Below the pieces are notes generated by a model. The model saw only the letters and a program-made list of their open reading frames with translations, was not told where the DNA came from and ran no database searches. From Verrucomicrobiota bacterium (GTDB taxonomy: Bacteria; Verrucomicrobiota; Verrucomicrobiia; Verrucomicrobiales; Akkermansiaceae): a DNA stretch of 41,238 nt. The position numbers were made by a program, and so were the translations under genes. The stretch covers positions 1 through 41,238 of the forward strand of contig JAQCFL010000007.1 of the NCBI GenBank assembly GCA_027619375.1. The letters run 5' to 3'. How positions within the stretch are numbered: the first letter of the stretch is position 1; each line of letters starts with the position of its first letter. This document shows positions 1 through 6,700 of the stretch, one piece after another.

Positions 1-370
1 GGGGGGGGAGGGTGGGGGTGGTGGCGAGATTGTAGGTGTAGGTCTTGCCGAGGGCGGCGAAGCGGGCGTGGAAGGCGTCGGGGACCTCCTCGCAGTCGAG
101 GATGCGAATGGTGGCGGGGAGTTTCGTGTTGAGGGCGGCGACCCAGTTGACCGGGTTCATGGTGAGGGCGGGGGGGGGATCGAAGTGGGCGATCTGGCCG
201 AGGGCGTGGACCCCGGCATCGGTGCGGCCGGAGCCGTGGAGGCGCAGGGGTTGCTTGGCGATTTCGGCGAGGGCGTCCTCGATGCGTTCCTGGACGGTGT
301 CGGCGTTGGGTTGGATCTGCCAACCGCCGAAGGGACGGCCGTCGTAAGCGATGGTGAGTTTGAGGCGCAC
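1..370 (-). CDS. truA: tRNA pseudouridine(38-40) synthase TruA, N-terminal part (cut by window edge)
   Basis: Isomerises uridines 38-40 of the tRNA anticodon stem to pseudouridine in the cytoplasm. The minus-strand frame begins VRLKLTIAYDGRPFGGWQIQ, typical of the TruA amino end, and contains GSGRTDAGVHALGQ near residue 50, the family signature with the catalytic aspartate in RTDAGVHA. NPVNWVAALNTKLP and DAFHARFAALGKTYTY also fit. About 123 codons are visible and the C-terminal half lies outside the window. The GTG at 370 is the only start in this frame that fits the family amino end; the frame stays open upstream without an ATG. The assignment is firm and only the start codon is in some doubt. 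Confidence 0.93.
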   Translation of the reverse strand, partial: MRLKLTIAYDGRPFGGWQIQPNADTVQERIEDALAEIAKQPLRLHGSGRTDAGVHALGQIAHFDPPPALTMNPVNWVAALNTKLPATIRILDCEEVPDAFHARFAALGKTYTYNLATTPTLPP

Positions 371-462
371 GGTGTGCGGGAAGGCTGAGGGATGAAGGGG
401 GAAGTATGAAGGCTTTTTGCGGGACGCTTGCGGGTGGCGGGGGTTGATGCGATATTGGGGGC

Positions 463-717
463 GTGAAGAGTGTTTGGTTGATGGCCTGGGTGGGCCTGTG
501 TTCGCTGGGATTGAGTTCGTGTTTTCTGGTCACCGTGCCGATGAAGGCGACGGGGGAGATCGTGGAGAAAAGCGCCTATGCGACGCGGGATCTGGGGGGG
601 CGGGTGATTCGGAAGCTGCGGGAGCCTTCCGAGCCGCGCTCCGCGCCGTACAGCGATCCGGGGATGCATGATCCGGCGGATTTCGGGAACGACGAGTATT
701 ACGGGACGGGGCGGTAG
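463..717 (+). CDS. small predicted lipoprotein, function unknown
   Basis: An 84-residue protein starting at GTG 463. It has a hydrophobic signal (WLMAWVGLCSLGL) ending in the lipobox L17-S-S-C20, so it is probably lipidated and membrane-anchored in the envelope. The mature part is short, polar and proline-rich (EPRSAPYSDPGMHDPADFG) with no domain I recognise. It is divergent from truA, with 92 bp between the starts, and is followed by a foldback repeat. Similar short lipoproteins are common in Verrucomicrobiota, but I cannot name a family. The lipobox supports the frame. Confidence 0.55.
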   Translation: MKSVWLMAWVGLCSLGLSSCFLVTVPMKATGEIVEKSAYATRDLGGRVIRKLREPSEPRSAPYSDPGMHDPADFGNDEYYGTGR

Positions 718-741
718 GGGCTCGGGCTGGGTGTCCTGAAA

Positions 742-921
742 CCGGAGTGCGGAGGCTCGACTCCGCCCGGGAGGGACGGGGCTTGACCCGCGTGGTGGAG
801 AGGAGTCTTGCCTCGGGAAACCGTTGAAGCCTGTCGAAATGGCCAAATAGTTTGAACGAGCAAACACCCCCGCGCTGTCAAGCCAGCCTCCGCCGGGCGG
901 AGTCGAGCCTCCGCACTCCGG
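742..921. repeat. foldback intergenic repeat, copy 1 (29-bp perfect terminal inverted repeats)
   Basis: The left arm 742-770 begins CCGGAGTGCGGAGGCTCGAC and the right arm 893-921 is its exact reverse complement over 29 bases. Inside, GGCTTGACCC near 780 and GTCAAGCC near 877 continue the pairing imperfectly, so the arms approach 55 bases. The centre carries no gene. Two further copies lie at 32233-32453 and 34494-34700. A second partial right end (TCAAGCCTCAGCACTCCGG, 933-951) follows and runs into the 3' end of ruvX. This looks like a REP/MITE-type element without coding capacity. Confidence 0.85.
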
Positions 922-938
922 GGCGGGCGGGTCAAGCC

Positions 939-1367
939 TCAGCACTCCGGGGGGGGCGCTTGTTCGTTGAGCCAGTCGTTGAGAATCTCGACGGCGGCGG
1001 CCTGGTCGATGATCTGCTTTTGCTTCCGGGCGTTCTTGCCGGCGCTGCGGAGTTTCTCGGAGGCGGAGACGGTGCTGAGGCGTTCGTCGGCATAGTCGAG
1101 GGGGAGGTGGGGGAAACGGGCGCGGAGTTGCGCTCCGAAGGCGCGGATCTTTGCGGCGGCGTCGCCTTCCGAGCCGTCCATGCGGAGGGGGAGGCCGAGG
1201 ATGAGGTGCTGGATGCCGCGCTGCGCGATGACTTCGGCGATGCGTTCAAGGGGATCTCCGGCGTCGCAGTGGATCGTTTCGACCGGATGGGCGGCGATGC
1301 CGAGCGGATCGGTGGCGGCGAGGCCGATCCGGGCGGTGCCGTGGTCGATGGCGAGGACGGGATGCAC
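939..1367 (-). CDS. ruvX: Putative pre-16S rRNA nuclease / Holliday junction resolvase-like RuvX (YqgF)
   Basis: A 142-residue YqgF/RuvX protein of the RNase H-like fold, known for processing the 16S rRNA 5' end and first described as a resolvase-like protein. Visible motifs are LAIDHGTARIGLA at the amino end (first catalytic Asp), LILGLPLRMDG mid-protein, YADERLST (acidic motif) and IDQAAAVEILNDWL near the C-terminus. The GTG at 1367 is chosen because everything upstream in frame is low-complexity tandem repeat. It lies 55 bp downstream of manC on the same strand. The last residues (APPPEC) and the stop codon fall inside a degenerate end of the foldback repeat, so the C-terminus may have been reshaped by that element. 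Confidence 0.9.
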   Translation of the reverse strand: MHPVLAIDHGTARIGLAATDPLGIAAHPVETIHCDAGDPLERIAEVIAQRGIQHLILGLPLRMDGSEGDAAAKIRAFGAQLRARFPHLPLDYADERLSTVSASEKLRSAGKNARKQKQIIDQAAAVEILNDWLNEQAPPPEC

Positions 1368-1424
1368 GGAATGGGGAGTTCGGAATGGGGAGTTCGGAAT
1401 GGGGGAATGGGGAATGGGGAAGTT
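1367..1424. repeat. short tandem repeat (14-bp unit) between manC and ruvX
   Basis: The unit CGGAATGGGGAGTT occurs at 1367-1380 and 1381-1394, then degenerates to CGGAATGGGG plus two further GAATGGG units up to about 1415. It spans nearly all of the gap between manC and ruvX and touches the ruvX start codon. A related string (GGGAATGGGGAATTGAGG) occurs near 41023. The array could change length by slippage. Confidence 0.75.
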
Positions 1425-2496
1425 AGAGAAGTTCCTCGGGGAGCTTGGCGACGACCTTTTTGATGGCGTCGGCCTGGTGGCGGTTGGCGATGAGGAGGCC
1501 ATCGGCGGTTTGCACGACGATGAGGTCGTCCACGCCGAGGAGGGCGATGCGGCAGCCGTCCTGATTGCTGAAGACGATGTTGTTCTCGCTGTCCACCGAG
1601 GTGATGGGCTTGTTGGTCTGGTTGTTGTTGTCGACCGTGTCGAGGTATTTGGCGATGGAGATCCAGGAGCCGACATCGTCCCAGTCGAAGGTGGCTTCGA
1701 TGTTGAGGACGCGGGAGGCTTTCTCCATGAGGGCGTAGTCGATGGAGATGGGGGTGAGTTCGGGAAACTGGGCGGCGATGGTGGCGGTGGGGTCCTTTGA
1801 GCGCCGCAGTTCCTGGACGAACTCGCCGAGTTGGGGGGCGTGGCGATTGAGGGCGGCAAGGGCGGTGGGAACGGACCAGATGAACATGCCGGCATTCCAG
1901 GTGAAGTCGCCGCTGCTGAGGAACTGTTCGGCGAGTTCGGGGTTGGGTTTTTCGCGGAAGCGGACCACGTCGTAGGGAGGGTGGCTGACCTTGATTTGTG
2001 GCAGCACGGAGCGGTCGCCGCGTTCGACATAGCCGTAGGAGGGACAGGCCCAGGTGGGGCGGATGCCGATGGTGACGAGGGCGGAGGTGCCGGAGGCCAC
2101 GGTGACGGCGTCGCGCATGACCGATTGGAAGGCCTCGGTGTCCTTGATGAGTTGATCGGCGGGGAGGACGATCATGGTGGCCTCGGGATCGCGTTTGGCG
2201 ACCAGCCCGATGCCGAGCGCGACGGCCGGGCCGGTGTCGCGTTTGGCGGGTTCGGCGACGATGTTCCCGGCGGGAATGCCGGTGGCGATTTCGCGGACGC
2301 CGGCTTCCTGGAGGGCGTTGGTGAGAATGAAGATGTTCTCCGGAGCGACGATGCCATCGAGGCGCTTGATCGCTTGAGCGAGCAGGGTGGGGCCGTCGAA
2401 GAGGTTGAGGAGTTGCTTGGGCTTGGTATTTCGGCTGAGGGGCCAAAAGCGGGTGCCACTGCCCCCGGCGAGGATCACTGCGTATGTTTCGGACAT
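1423..2496 (-). CDS. manC: mannose-1-phosphate guanylyltransferase
   Basis: Makes GDP-mannose from mannose 1-phosphate and GTP, a precursor of exopolysaccharide and glycan. 357 residues. The nucleotidyltransferase signature GGSGTRFWPLSR is at 11-22, followed by KPKQLL. RDTGPAVALG is at 86-95, LPADQ at 111-115 (LPADH in many relatives), FREKPN at 180-185 and WNAGMF at 200-205, all in the expected order. The length fits the single-domain form; the C-terminal cupin (mannose-6-phosphate isomerase) domain of bifunctional enzymes is absent. The ATG at 2496 starts directly before MSETYAVILAGG. Ruled by a gap to the plus-strand gene at 2594, it probably has its own promoter there, with ruvX downstream. 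GDP-mannose specificity is inferred from the family. Confidence 0.93.
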   Translation of the reverse strand: MSETYAVILAGGSGTRFWPLSRNTKPKQLLNLFDGPTLLAQAIKRLDGIVAPENIFILTNALQEAGVREIATGIPAGNIVAEPAKRDTGPAVALGIGLVAKRDPEATMIVLPADQLIKDTEAFQSVMRDAVTVASGTSALVTIGIRPTWACPSYGYVERGDRSVLPQIKVSHPPYDVVRFREKPNPELAEQFLSSGDFTWNAGMFIWSVPTALAALNRHAPQLGEFVQELRRSKDPTATIAAQFPELTPISIDYALMEKASRVLNIEATFDWDDVGSWISIAKYLDTVDNNNQTNKPITSVDSENNIVFSNQDGCRIALLGVDDLIVVQTADGLLIANRHQADAIKKVVAKLPEELL

Positions 2497-2593
2497 TCCG
2501 GGGCGATCATGGAGGAAGCGGCTCAGTTGTCAAAAGCCCCGATGGGGTGAAATTCTTATTTTGCGGGTGGGCGAGGTGGGGTAAGTTAGGCCC

Positions 2594-2923
2594 ATGAGCT
2601 TGACCCCCGAAGACCCCCCCCGGAATTGGCAGGACACCAGTGCCGATTTGGCACCGGCCCTGCTTGGTGCGGCGGCGGGCATTTTCCTTGGAGACCTGAT
2701 GCACCGGGGCGCTCGTCGTCCGGTGGCCTTTGCGCTGGCCTGTCTGGGCCTTGCGGCGGCGGTTCCCAGCGTGGTGGACGTGATCCGGGACAAAGTGGCC
2801 GGGCCGACCACCCGGCGCGGCACAATGCGGACCTTGCGCAGCATCCGGGAGGGCTCCGGAGCGCCCCCAGGGCGGATCGACTACATCGAGGAGGAGCTCG
2901 GCGAGCATTTGTTCGTGGGCTAA
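2594..2923 (+). CDS. small hypothetical membrane protein
   Basis: 109 residues. Two hydrophobic stretches, about 20-36 (DLAPALLGAAAGIFLGDLM) and 42-62 (PVAFALACLGLAAAVPSVV), are followed by a basic then acidic cytoplasmic-type tail ending EELGEHLFVG. It diverges from manC, and its stop codon overlaps the rfbB stop by four bases (2920-2923), so the genes converge tail to tail. I do not recognise the family. The hydrophobic segments, the compact fit between two sure genes and the ATG after a purine-rich stretch (GAGGTGGGG) make it a probable real gene. No function is proposed. Confidence 0.6.
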   Translation: MSLTPEDPPRNWQDTSADLAPALLGAAAGIFLGDLMHRGARRPVAFALACLGLAAAVPSVVDVIRDKVAGPTTRRGTMRTLRSIREGSGAPPGRIDYIEEELGEHLFVG

Positions 2924-3879
2924 TCTGCCATGTTTGCGGCGAGTTCGCGGACCACGGCGGGGAGGGCTTTGGCCATCTGGGTTTGGGGACTCCAGCCGAG
3001 AAATCGCAGGGCCTTGGTGGTATCGACGGAGTAGCGGAGGTCGTGACCTGGTCGATCCGGGGCGGTGGAGATGAGCGATTCTGGTTTGCCGAGGATGGTG
3101 AGGATACTGCGGGTGAGGCCGAGGTTGGTGCGTTCGCAGTGGCCGCCGAGATTGTAGATGTGTCCAGACTGCCCGCGGTGGAGGGCGGTGATCATGCCTC
3201 GGCAGTGGTCGTCGACATGGATCCAGTCGCGGATCTGCATGCCGCCGCCGAAGAGGGGGATCGGTTCGTCGCGCAGGGCGTGGCGGATGATGGTGGGGAT
3301 GAGTTTTTCGGGGTGTTGGCGGAGGCCGTAGTTGTTGGCGCAGCGGGTGATGACGAGGTCCTGCCGGTAGGTTGTGACGGCGGCGAGGCAGAGGAGGTCG
3401 GCGGAGGCCTTGGAAGCGGAGTAGGGGGAGGAGGGAGCGAGGGGGGTGGTCTCGAGGAACTTGTGGGGCACGAGTGCGGAGCCATAGACCTCGTCGGTGG
3501 AACAATGGAGGAGAGGGACCCGGGCCGCGCGGCAGGTTTCGAGGAGGTTGGCGGTGCCGACAATGTTGGTGGCCACGAAATCGTCCGCATTCAGGATGGA
3601 GCGGTCCACGTGGCTTTCTGCGGCGAGATTGAAGACCCCGGTGGTGTTGTGCTGGCGGAGGAGTTCGCCGAGCAGGGGGCGATCGGCGATGTCGCCCTGC
3701 ACGAACTCGAAGCGCGGATCCTGATCGGGGCCGGCGAGGTTGTCGCGGGAGCCGGCGTAGGTGAGTTTGTCGAGGACGACGAGGCGCTCGACCTTTTCGA
3801 AGGCGAGGAGGTGCCGGGCGAGGCTGGAGCCGATGAATCCGGCACCGCCGGTGAGGAGGATGGATCGGAAACTCCGCAT
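2920..3879 (-). CDS. rfbB: dTDP-glucose 4,6-dehydratase-type NAD-dependent epimerase/dehydratase
   Basis: Extended short-chain dehydrogenase of 319 residues. The NAD-binding GGAGFIG is at 11-17, STDEVYG at 127-133 and the catalytic YSASK at 153-157. NNYG...EKLIP, GGGMQIRDWIHVDDHC and YNLGGHCERTN are hallmarks of RfbB-type 4,6-dehydratases, which convert dTDP-glucose to dTDP-4-keto-6-deoxyglucose. The protein is slightly shorter than most RfbB (about 340-360), mainly at the C-terminus. The ATG at 3879 directly precedes MRSFRSILLTGG; the longer open frame upstream has no domain. No other rhamnose-pathway gene is adjacent. Substrate is inferred; a related UDP- or GDP-sugar dehydratase is possible. 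Confidence 0.87.
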   Translation of the reverse strand: MRSFRSILLTGGAGFIGSSLARHLLAFEKVERLVVLDKLTYAGSRDNLAGPDQDPRFEFVQGDIADRPLLGELLRQHNTTGVFNLAAESHVDRSILNADDFVATNIVGTANLLETCRAARVPLLHCSTDEVYGSALVPHKFLETTPLAPSSPYSASKASADLLCLAAVTTYRQDLVITRCANNYGLRQHPEKLIPTIIRHALRDEPIPLFGGGMQIRDWIHVDDHCRGMITALHRGQSGHIYNLGGHCERTNLGLTRSILTILGKPESLISTAPDRPGHDLRYSVDTTKALRFLGWSPQTQMAKALPAVVRELAANMAD

Positions 3880-4068
3880 GGTTGGACGGTAGCGTGCCGG
3901 AGCCGTGGTGAAACCCGAAAGACGGGACAAGGGGAGGTTCTTTAGCAGGGTCCCCGGATGAGAATCGTGTTGGTCGGGGCTGCGAGAAAGCTGGGGGGCT
4001 ATGTGCGGGCCAATGGCGGAAGGGGAATGCCATTGACCGTGGCGGGAAGGGGGGTGCATGATCACCCC

Positions 4069-4593
4069 GTGAACGCTGTGTTTTCTCTCGCTTTGCCCGG
4101 TGCGGCAATCGTCCTGTTGTCGGCCTGTGGTGGCGTCAACCGTCCGCTCGACTCGAGTTTCAATCCCTTGGATTCCCCCGGAATGCGGGGCTCTGCTGAT
4201 GTGGTGGATGTGACGGGTCCCGCCTACACGCCCGGGCAGTGGCTGGAAACGACCATCTCCAGCACCGCGTTCTTCAACAAGGTGCCCAAAGACAATGATC
4301 AGCCGAACAAACTCCTGCCCTCCGGGACGGTCTTGAAGGTCATCGCGACCGAGGGGACCTATGTGCAGGTCGAGTTGGAGTCCGGCGATGTGGGCTATGT
4401 GCCGGCCATCATGGTCGCGGAACGCCCCACTACGGACCAGGTGCCGATCGTGCCGCTTGGTCCGGACGGGAGCATTTTGGAGCCGATTCCCGGCATCCAT
4501 ATACCTGCTCCCGAGCCGGAAGTGGCTCCGCTCGATGTGTCTCCCGTGGGGGAAACGCCAGGGTTGATCGATCCGGGTGTGGAGATCGAGTAG
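4069..4593 (+). CDS. predicted lipoprotein with bacterial SH3-like domain
   Basis: About 174 residues from GTG 4069 (GTG 4054 in the same frame is an alternative). The amino end is a lipoprotein signal, FSLALPGAAIVLLSAC, with LSAC as lipobox at 17-20. Near residues 80-115 LPSGTVLKVIATEGTYVQVE followed by GDVGYVPAIMV matches the SH3b pattern, often a peptidoglycan- or ligand-binding module. The tail is proline-rich with PEPEVAPLDVSPVGETPG. It is divergent from rfbB; 3880-4068 holds no other gene. Likely envelope-located; its specific role is unknown. Confidence 0.68.
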   Translation: MNAVFSLALPGAAIVLLSACGGVNRPLDSSFNPLDSPGMRGSADVVDVTGPAYTPGQWLETTISSTAFFNKVPKDNDQPNKLLPSGTVLKVIATEGTYVQVELESGDVGYVPAIMVAERPTTDQVPIVPLGPDGSILEPIPGIHIPAPEPEVAPLDVSPVGETPGLIDPGVEIE

Positions 4594-4690
4594 GGGGTCG
4601 GCGCGGGAATTCCGCGGGCGTTCTCTGGAGCGGCGAAACTGGCGAAGGAATTGTAATCGTCCCGCGAGATGGGTGGAGCTACAGAGCGCC

Positions 4691-5647
4691 ATGATTCTAC
4701 CGCTGCTGCTGATCCTGGTGAGCTTTGCGGTATTGTTCTTCGGAGCGGAACTTCTGGTGCGCGGGGGTGCGTCGATGGCCTTGAAGCTTGGCTTGTCGCC
4801 TTTGGTGATCGGTCTGACCGTGGTGGCCTACGGGACGTCGATGCCGGAGTTGATTGTGTCGTTGAAGGCGGCCTTCAATGGGCAGCCGGACATTGCCATC
4901 GGCAATGTGGTGGGCTCGAACATCTTCAACATCGCGGTGATACTTGGGCTGTCGGCGATGGTTTTTCCGATTGCCACGAACCTGCAGGTGTTGAAGTGGG
5001 ATGCGCCCTTGTTGGTGGTGGTGACCCTGCTGGTGCCGCTGACCTTTTTGGACGGAGAGGTGCAGCGGTGGGAGGCGGGGGTCTTTCTGGTGGGGGCGGG
5101 GCTGAGCACCTGGTGGACGATCCGGCTGGCGCGAAAGGACGAGTGCTCGGGTCGGGAGATCGCGGCGGATGTGCCGGAGATCCGGAGGGCCGGGAGGCTG
5201 TGGAAGGATGTTGTCCTGATCGGGGCGGGGCTGATCGTCTTGGTGGTCGGGTCGCGCTTGTTGGTGGACAATGCGACGGTGGTGGCGCGGTCGTTCAGAG
5301 TGTCGGAGGCGGTGATTGGTTTGACCATCATCGCGGCGGGAACCTCCATGCCGGAGTTGGCGACGTCGGTGGTGGCGGCCTTTCGGGGGCAGTCGGACAT
5401 CGCTTTGGGCAATGTGTTGGGCTCGAATCTCTTCAACCTGCTCTTCGTTCTAGGGGGGGCATCGGTGGTGCAACCGGTGCGCACGGCGGCGATGAATCCG
5501 CTCGATCTGGGCGTGATGATCGGGCTGACGGTGGTGTTGCTGCCGTTTCTGTTCACTGGAAAGCGCGTGACTCGGGCGGAGGGGCTGATGCTGGTGGCGA
5601 CCTATGGAGTTTACCTCTTCCTGATGTGGCCGAAGGGTGGGGCGTGA
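4691..5647 (+). CDS. calcium/sodium antiporter (YrbG/CaCA family)
   Basis: 318-residue integral membrane exchanger that swaps Na+ for Ca2+ across the inner membrane. It has two homologous halves, each with the family alpha-repeat: GLTVVAYGTSMPELIVSLKA near 41-60 followed by GNVVGSNIFN, and GLTIIAAGTSMPELATSVVA near 210-229 followed by GNVLGSNLFN. The polar GTSMPE and GSN(I/L)FN segments carry the cation-binding residues. About ten hydrophobic helices can be read, with a basic/acidic loop (RLARKDECSGREIAADVPE) between halves. The ATG at 4691 puts the first helix at the amino end; the upstream open frame lacks domain features. It stands alone between a lipoprotein gene and a dispersed repeat. 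Confidence 0.93.
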   Translation: MILPLLLILVSFAVLFFGAELLVRGGASMALKLGLSPLVIGLTVVAYGTSMPELIVSLKAAFNGQPDIAIGNVVGSNIFNIAVILGLSAMVFPIATNLQVLKWDAPLLVVVTLLVPLTFLDGEVQRWEAGVFLVGAGLSTWWTIRLARKDECSGREIAADVPEIRRAGRLWKDVVLIGAGLIVLVVGSRLLVDNATVVARSFRVSEAVIGLTIIAAGTSMPELATSVVAAFRGQSDIALGNVLGSNLFNLLFVLGGASVVQPVRTAAMNPLDLGVMIGLTVVLLPFLFTGKRVTRAEGLMLVATYGVYLFLMWPKGGA

Positions 5648-5675
5648 GGGGAGGGAGGCAGCGCTGGTCTGCTAA

Positions 5676-5937
5676 GAATTTCCAACCGACAATTTCCAAA
5701 TAAATTTCAAATCCAAGAGCAAATCTCAACTGCTGAAGCCCGTTGCCACATCCGGAATCGCGAATGACAACCACGAGATTCCGAGTTGAGGCCTCTCCTT
5801 CGATTCGTCTTCTGACTTGGAACCTGGTGACTGGAATTTATTTGGAAATTGGCCCGTGGAAATTCAACCCTGTATCCGGACCAACCCGTTAGATTGTTAA
5901 GGCAAAGCACCATCCATGCCGAACACTGTTGGTTGGA
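5676..5937 (+). repeat. dispersed ~260-bp repeat family A, copy 1
   Basis: An AT-richer block starting GAATTTCCAACCGACAA and ending ATGCCGAACACTGTTGG. Copy 2 (11112-11366) matches along nearly all its length, and an inverted truncated copy lies at 41091-41238. The block is foldback: AATTTCCAAATAAATTTCAA near 5691 pairs with CTGGAATTTATTTGGAAATT near 5831. Open frames inside differ between copies and are not genes. The following 5938-6130 is GC-rich with short palindromes and no gene. Confidence 0.85.
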
Positions 5938-6130
5938 AACCACCGCCACGGGGGAATGCGGAGGGCGTGGGTGCGGGAGGGGCCTTGGCAGGGAGGGGGG
6001 TGGAACCGCCGACGCCTCGCAGAGGCGCCGCTACGCGGAGCGGGCAGGCGACCGGGACGGTCACGCCACTGTTGGGGTGTCGGCGGGGCGGTTCCGTCTT
6101 CGCTGGGACAGGTGGGAAGCCGCCGCCGCG

Positions 6131-6622
6131 TTAGATCTTGGCGAGGGCGGCCTTGATAGCGTCGAAGTCGGGGAGATCGGCGGGGCTTTCGTTGATCTGG
6201 GCGTATTGGACGACGCCGTTGCCATCGATGACGAAGGCGGAACGTTTCGGCACCCCGCCCATGGGGAGGTTCTTGGCGGGGAGGAAGCTGTCGTAGGCGC
6301 AGCCGTAGGCCTTGGCGACTTCGTGCTCGTAGTCGCTGAGGAGGCGGATCTTGATGCCTTCCTTTTCGGCCCAGTTGGCTTGGGCGAAGGGATTGTCGCC
6401 GCTGATGCCATAGATCTTGGCACCGAGGGCCTTGTAGTCACCGAGGCCTTCGCTGACGGTGCAAAATTCCGTGGTGCAGACGCCGGTGAAGGCCATGGGG
6501 AAGAAGAGGAGGACGGTTCTGGAGCCTGCGGCCACTTCGGACAAGGTGACGAGGGCGGGGCCGTCCTTGGTGATGGTGGAGAGGGTGAAATCTGGTGCTT
6601 TATCGCCGACGTTGATGGACAT
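6131..6622 (-). CDS. peroxiredoxin, AhpE-like
   Basis: 163-residue thiol peroxidase of the AhpC/TSA thioredoxin fold that reduces hydrogen peroxide and alkyl hydroperoxides, probably in the cytoplasm as no signal is present. The amino end VGDKAPDFTL and the active site FPMAFTGVCTTEFC match the family; Cys49 is the peroxidatic residue within P42-x-x-x-T46-x-x-C49. The FPMAFTGVC form is typical of the AhpE/Prx5-like branch. A second cysteine, Cys54, five residues on, could be a nearby partner. VPKRSAFVIDGNGVVQYAQ is the conserved C-terminal strand. Divergent from the aminotransferase at 6701, with a 78-bp shared promoter region. Confidence 0.92.
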   Translation of the reverse strand: MSINVGDKAPDFTLSTITKDGPALVTLSEVAAGSRTVLLFFPMAFTGVCTTEFCTVSEGLGDYKALGAKIYGISGDNPFAQANWAEKEGIKIRLLSDYEHEVAKAYGCAYDSFLPAKNLPMGGVPKRSAFVIDGNGVVQYAQINESPADLPDFDAIKAALAKI

Positions 6623-6700
6623 GATGGTATTTGTGGTTGGTGTTGAAAGAGGGCGTCACTATAGGAGAGGCTTGGGGCGGGTCAACGCACCACTGAACAA

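Noticed and set aside
1367-1424. CRISPR-like direct repeats
   Set aside because: Units are contiguous without spacers, so it is a simple tandem repeat; the same holds for TTATCAG and TGCAGG arrays.
157-2446. Long minus-strand open frames overlapping truA, ruvX and manC (157-945, 932-2446)
   Set aside because: They are Pro/Arg-rich shadow frames of high-GC genes; ruvX and manC in other frames have full motif sets.
5707-5949. Open frame of about 80 codons inside repeat A, with similar ones at 11179-11397 and 40957-41220
   Set aside because: The reading frame is not kept between repeat copies; it is a by-product of the repeat.
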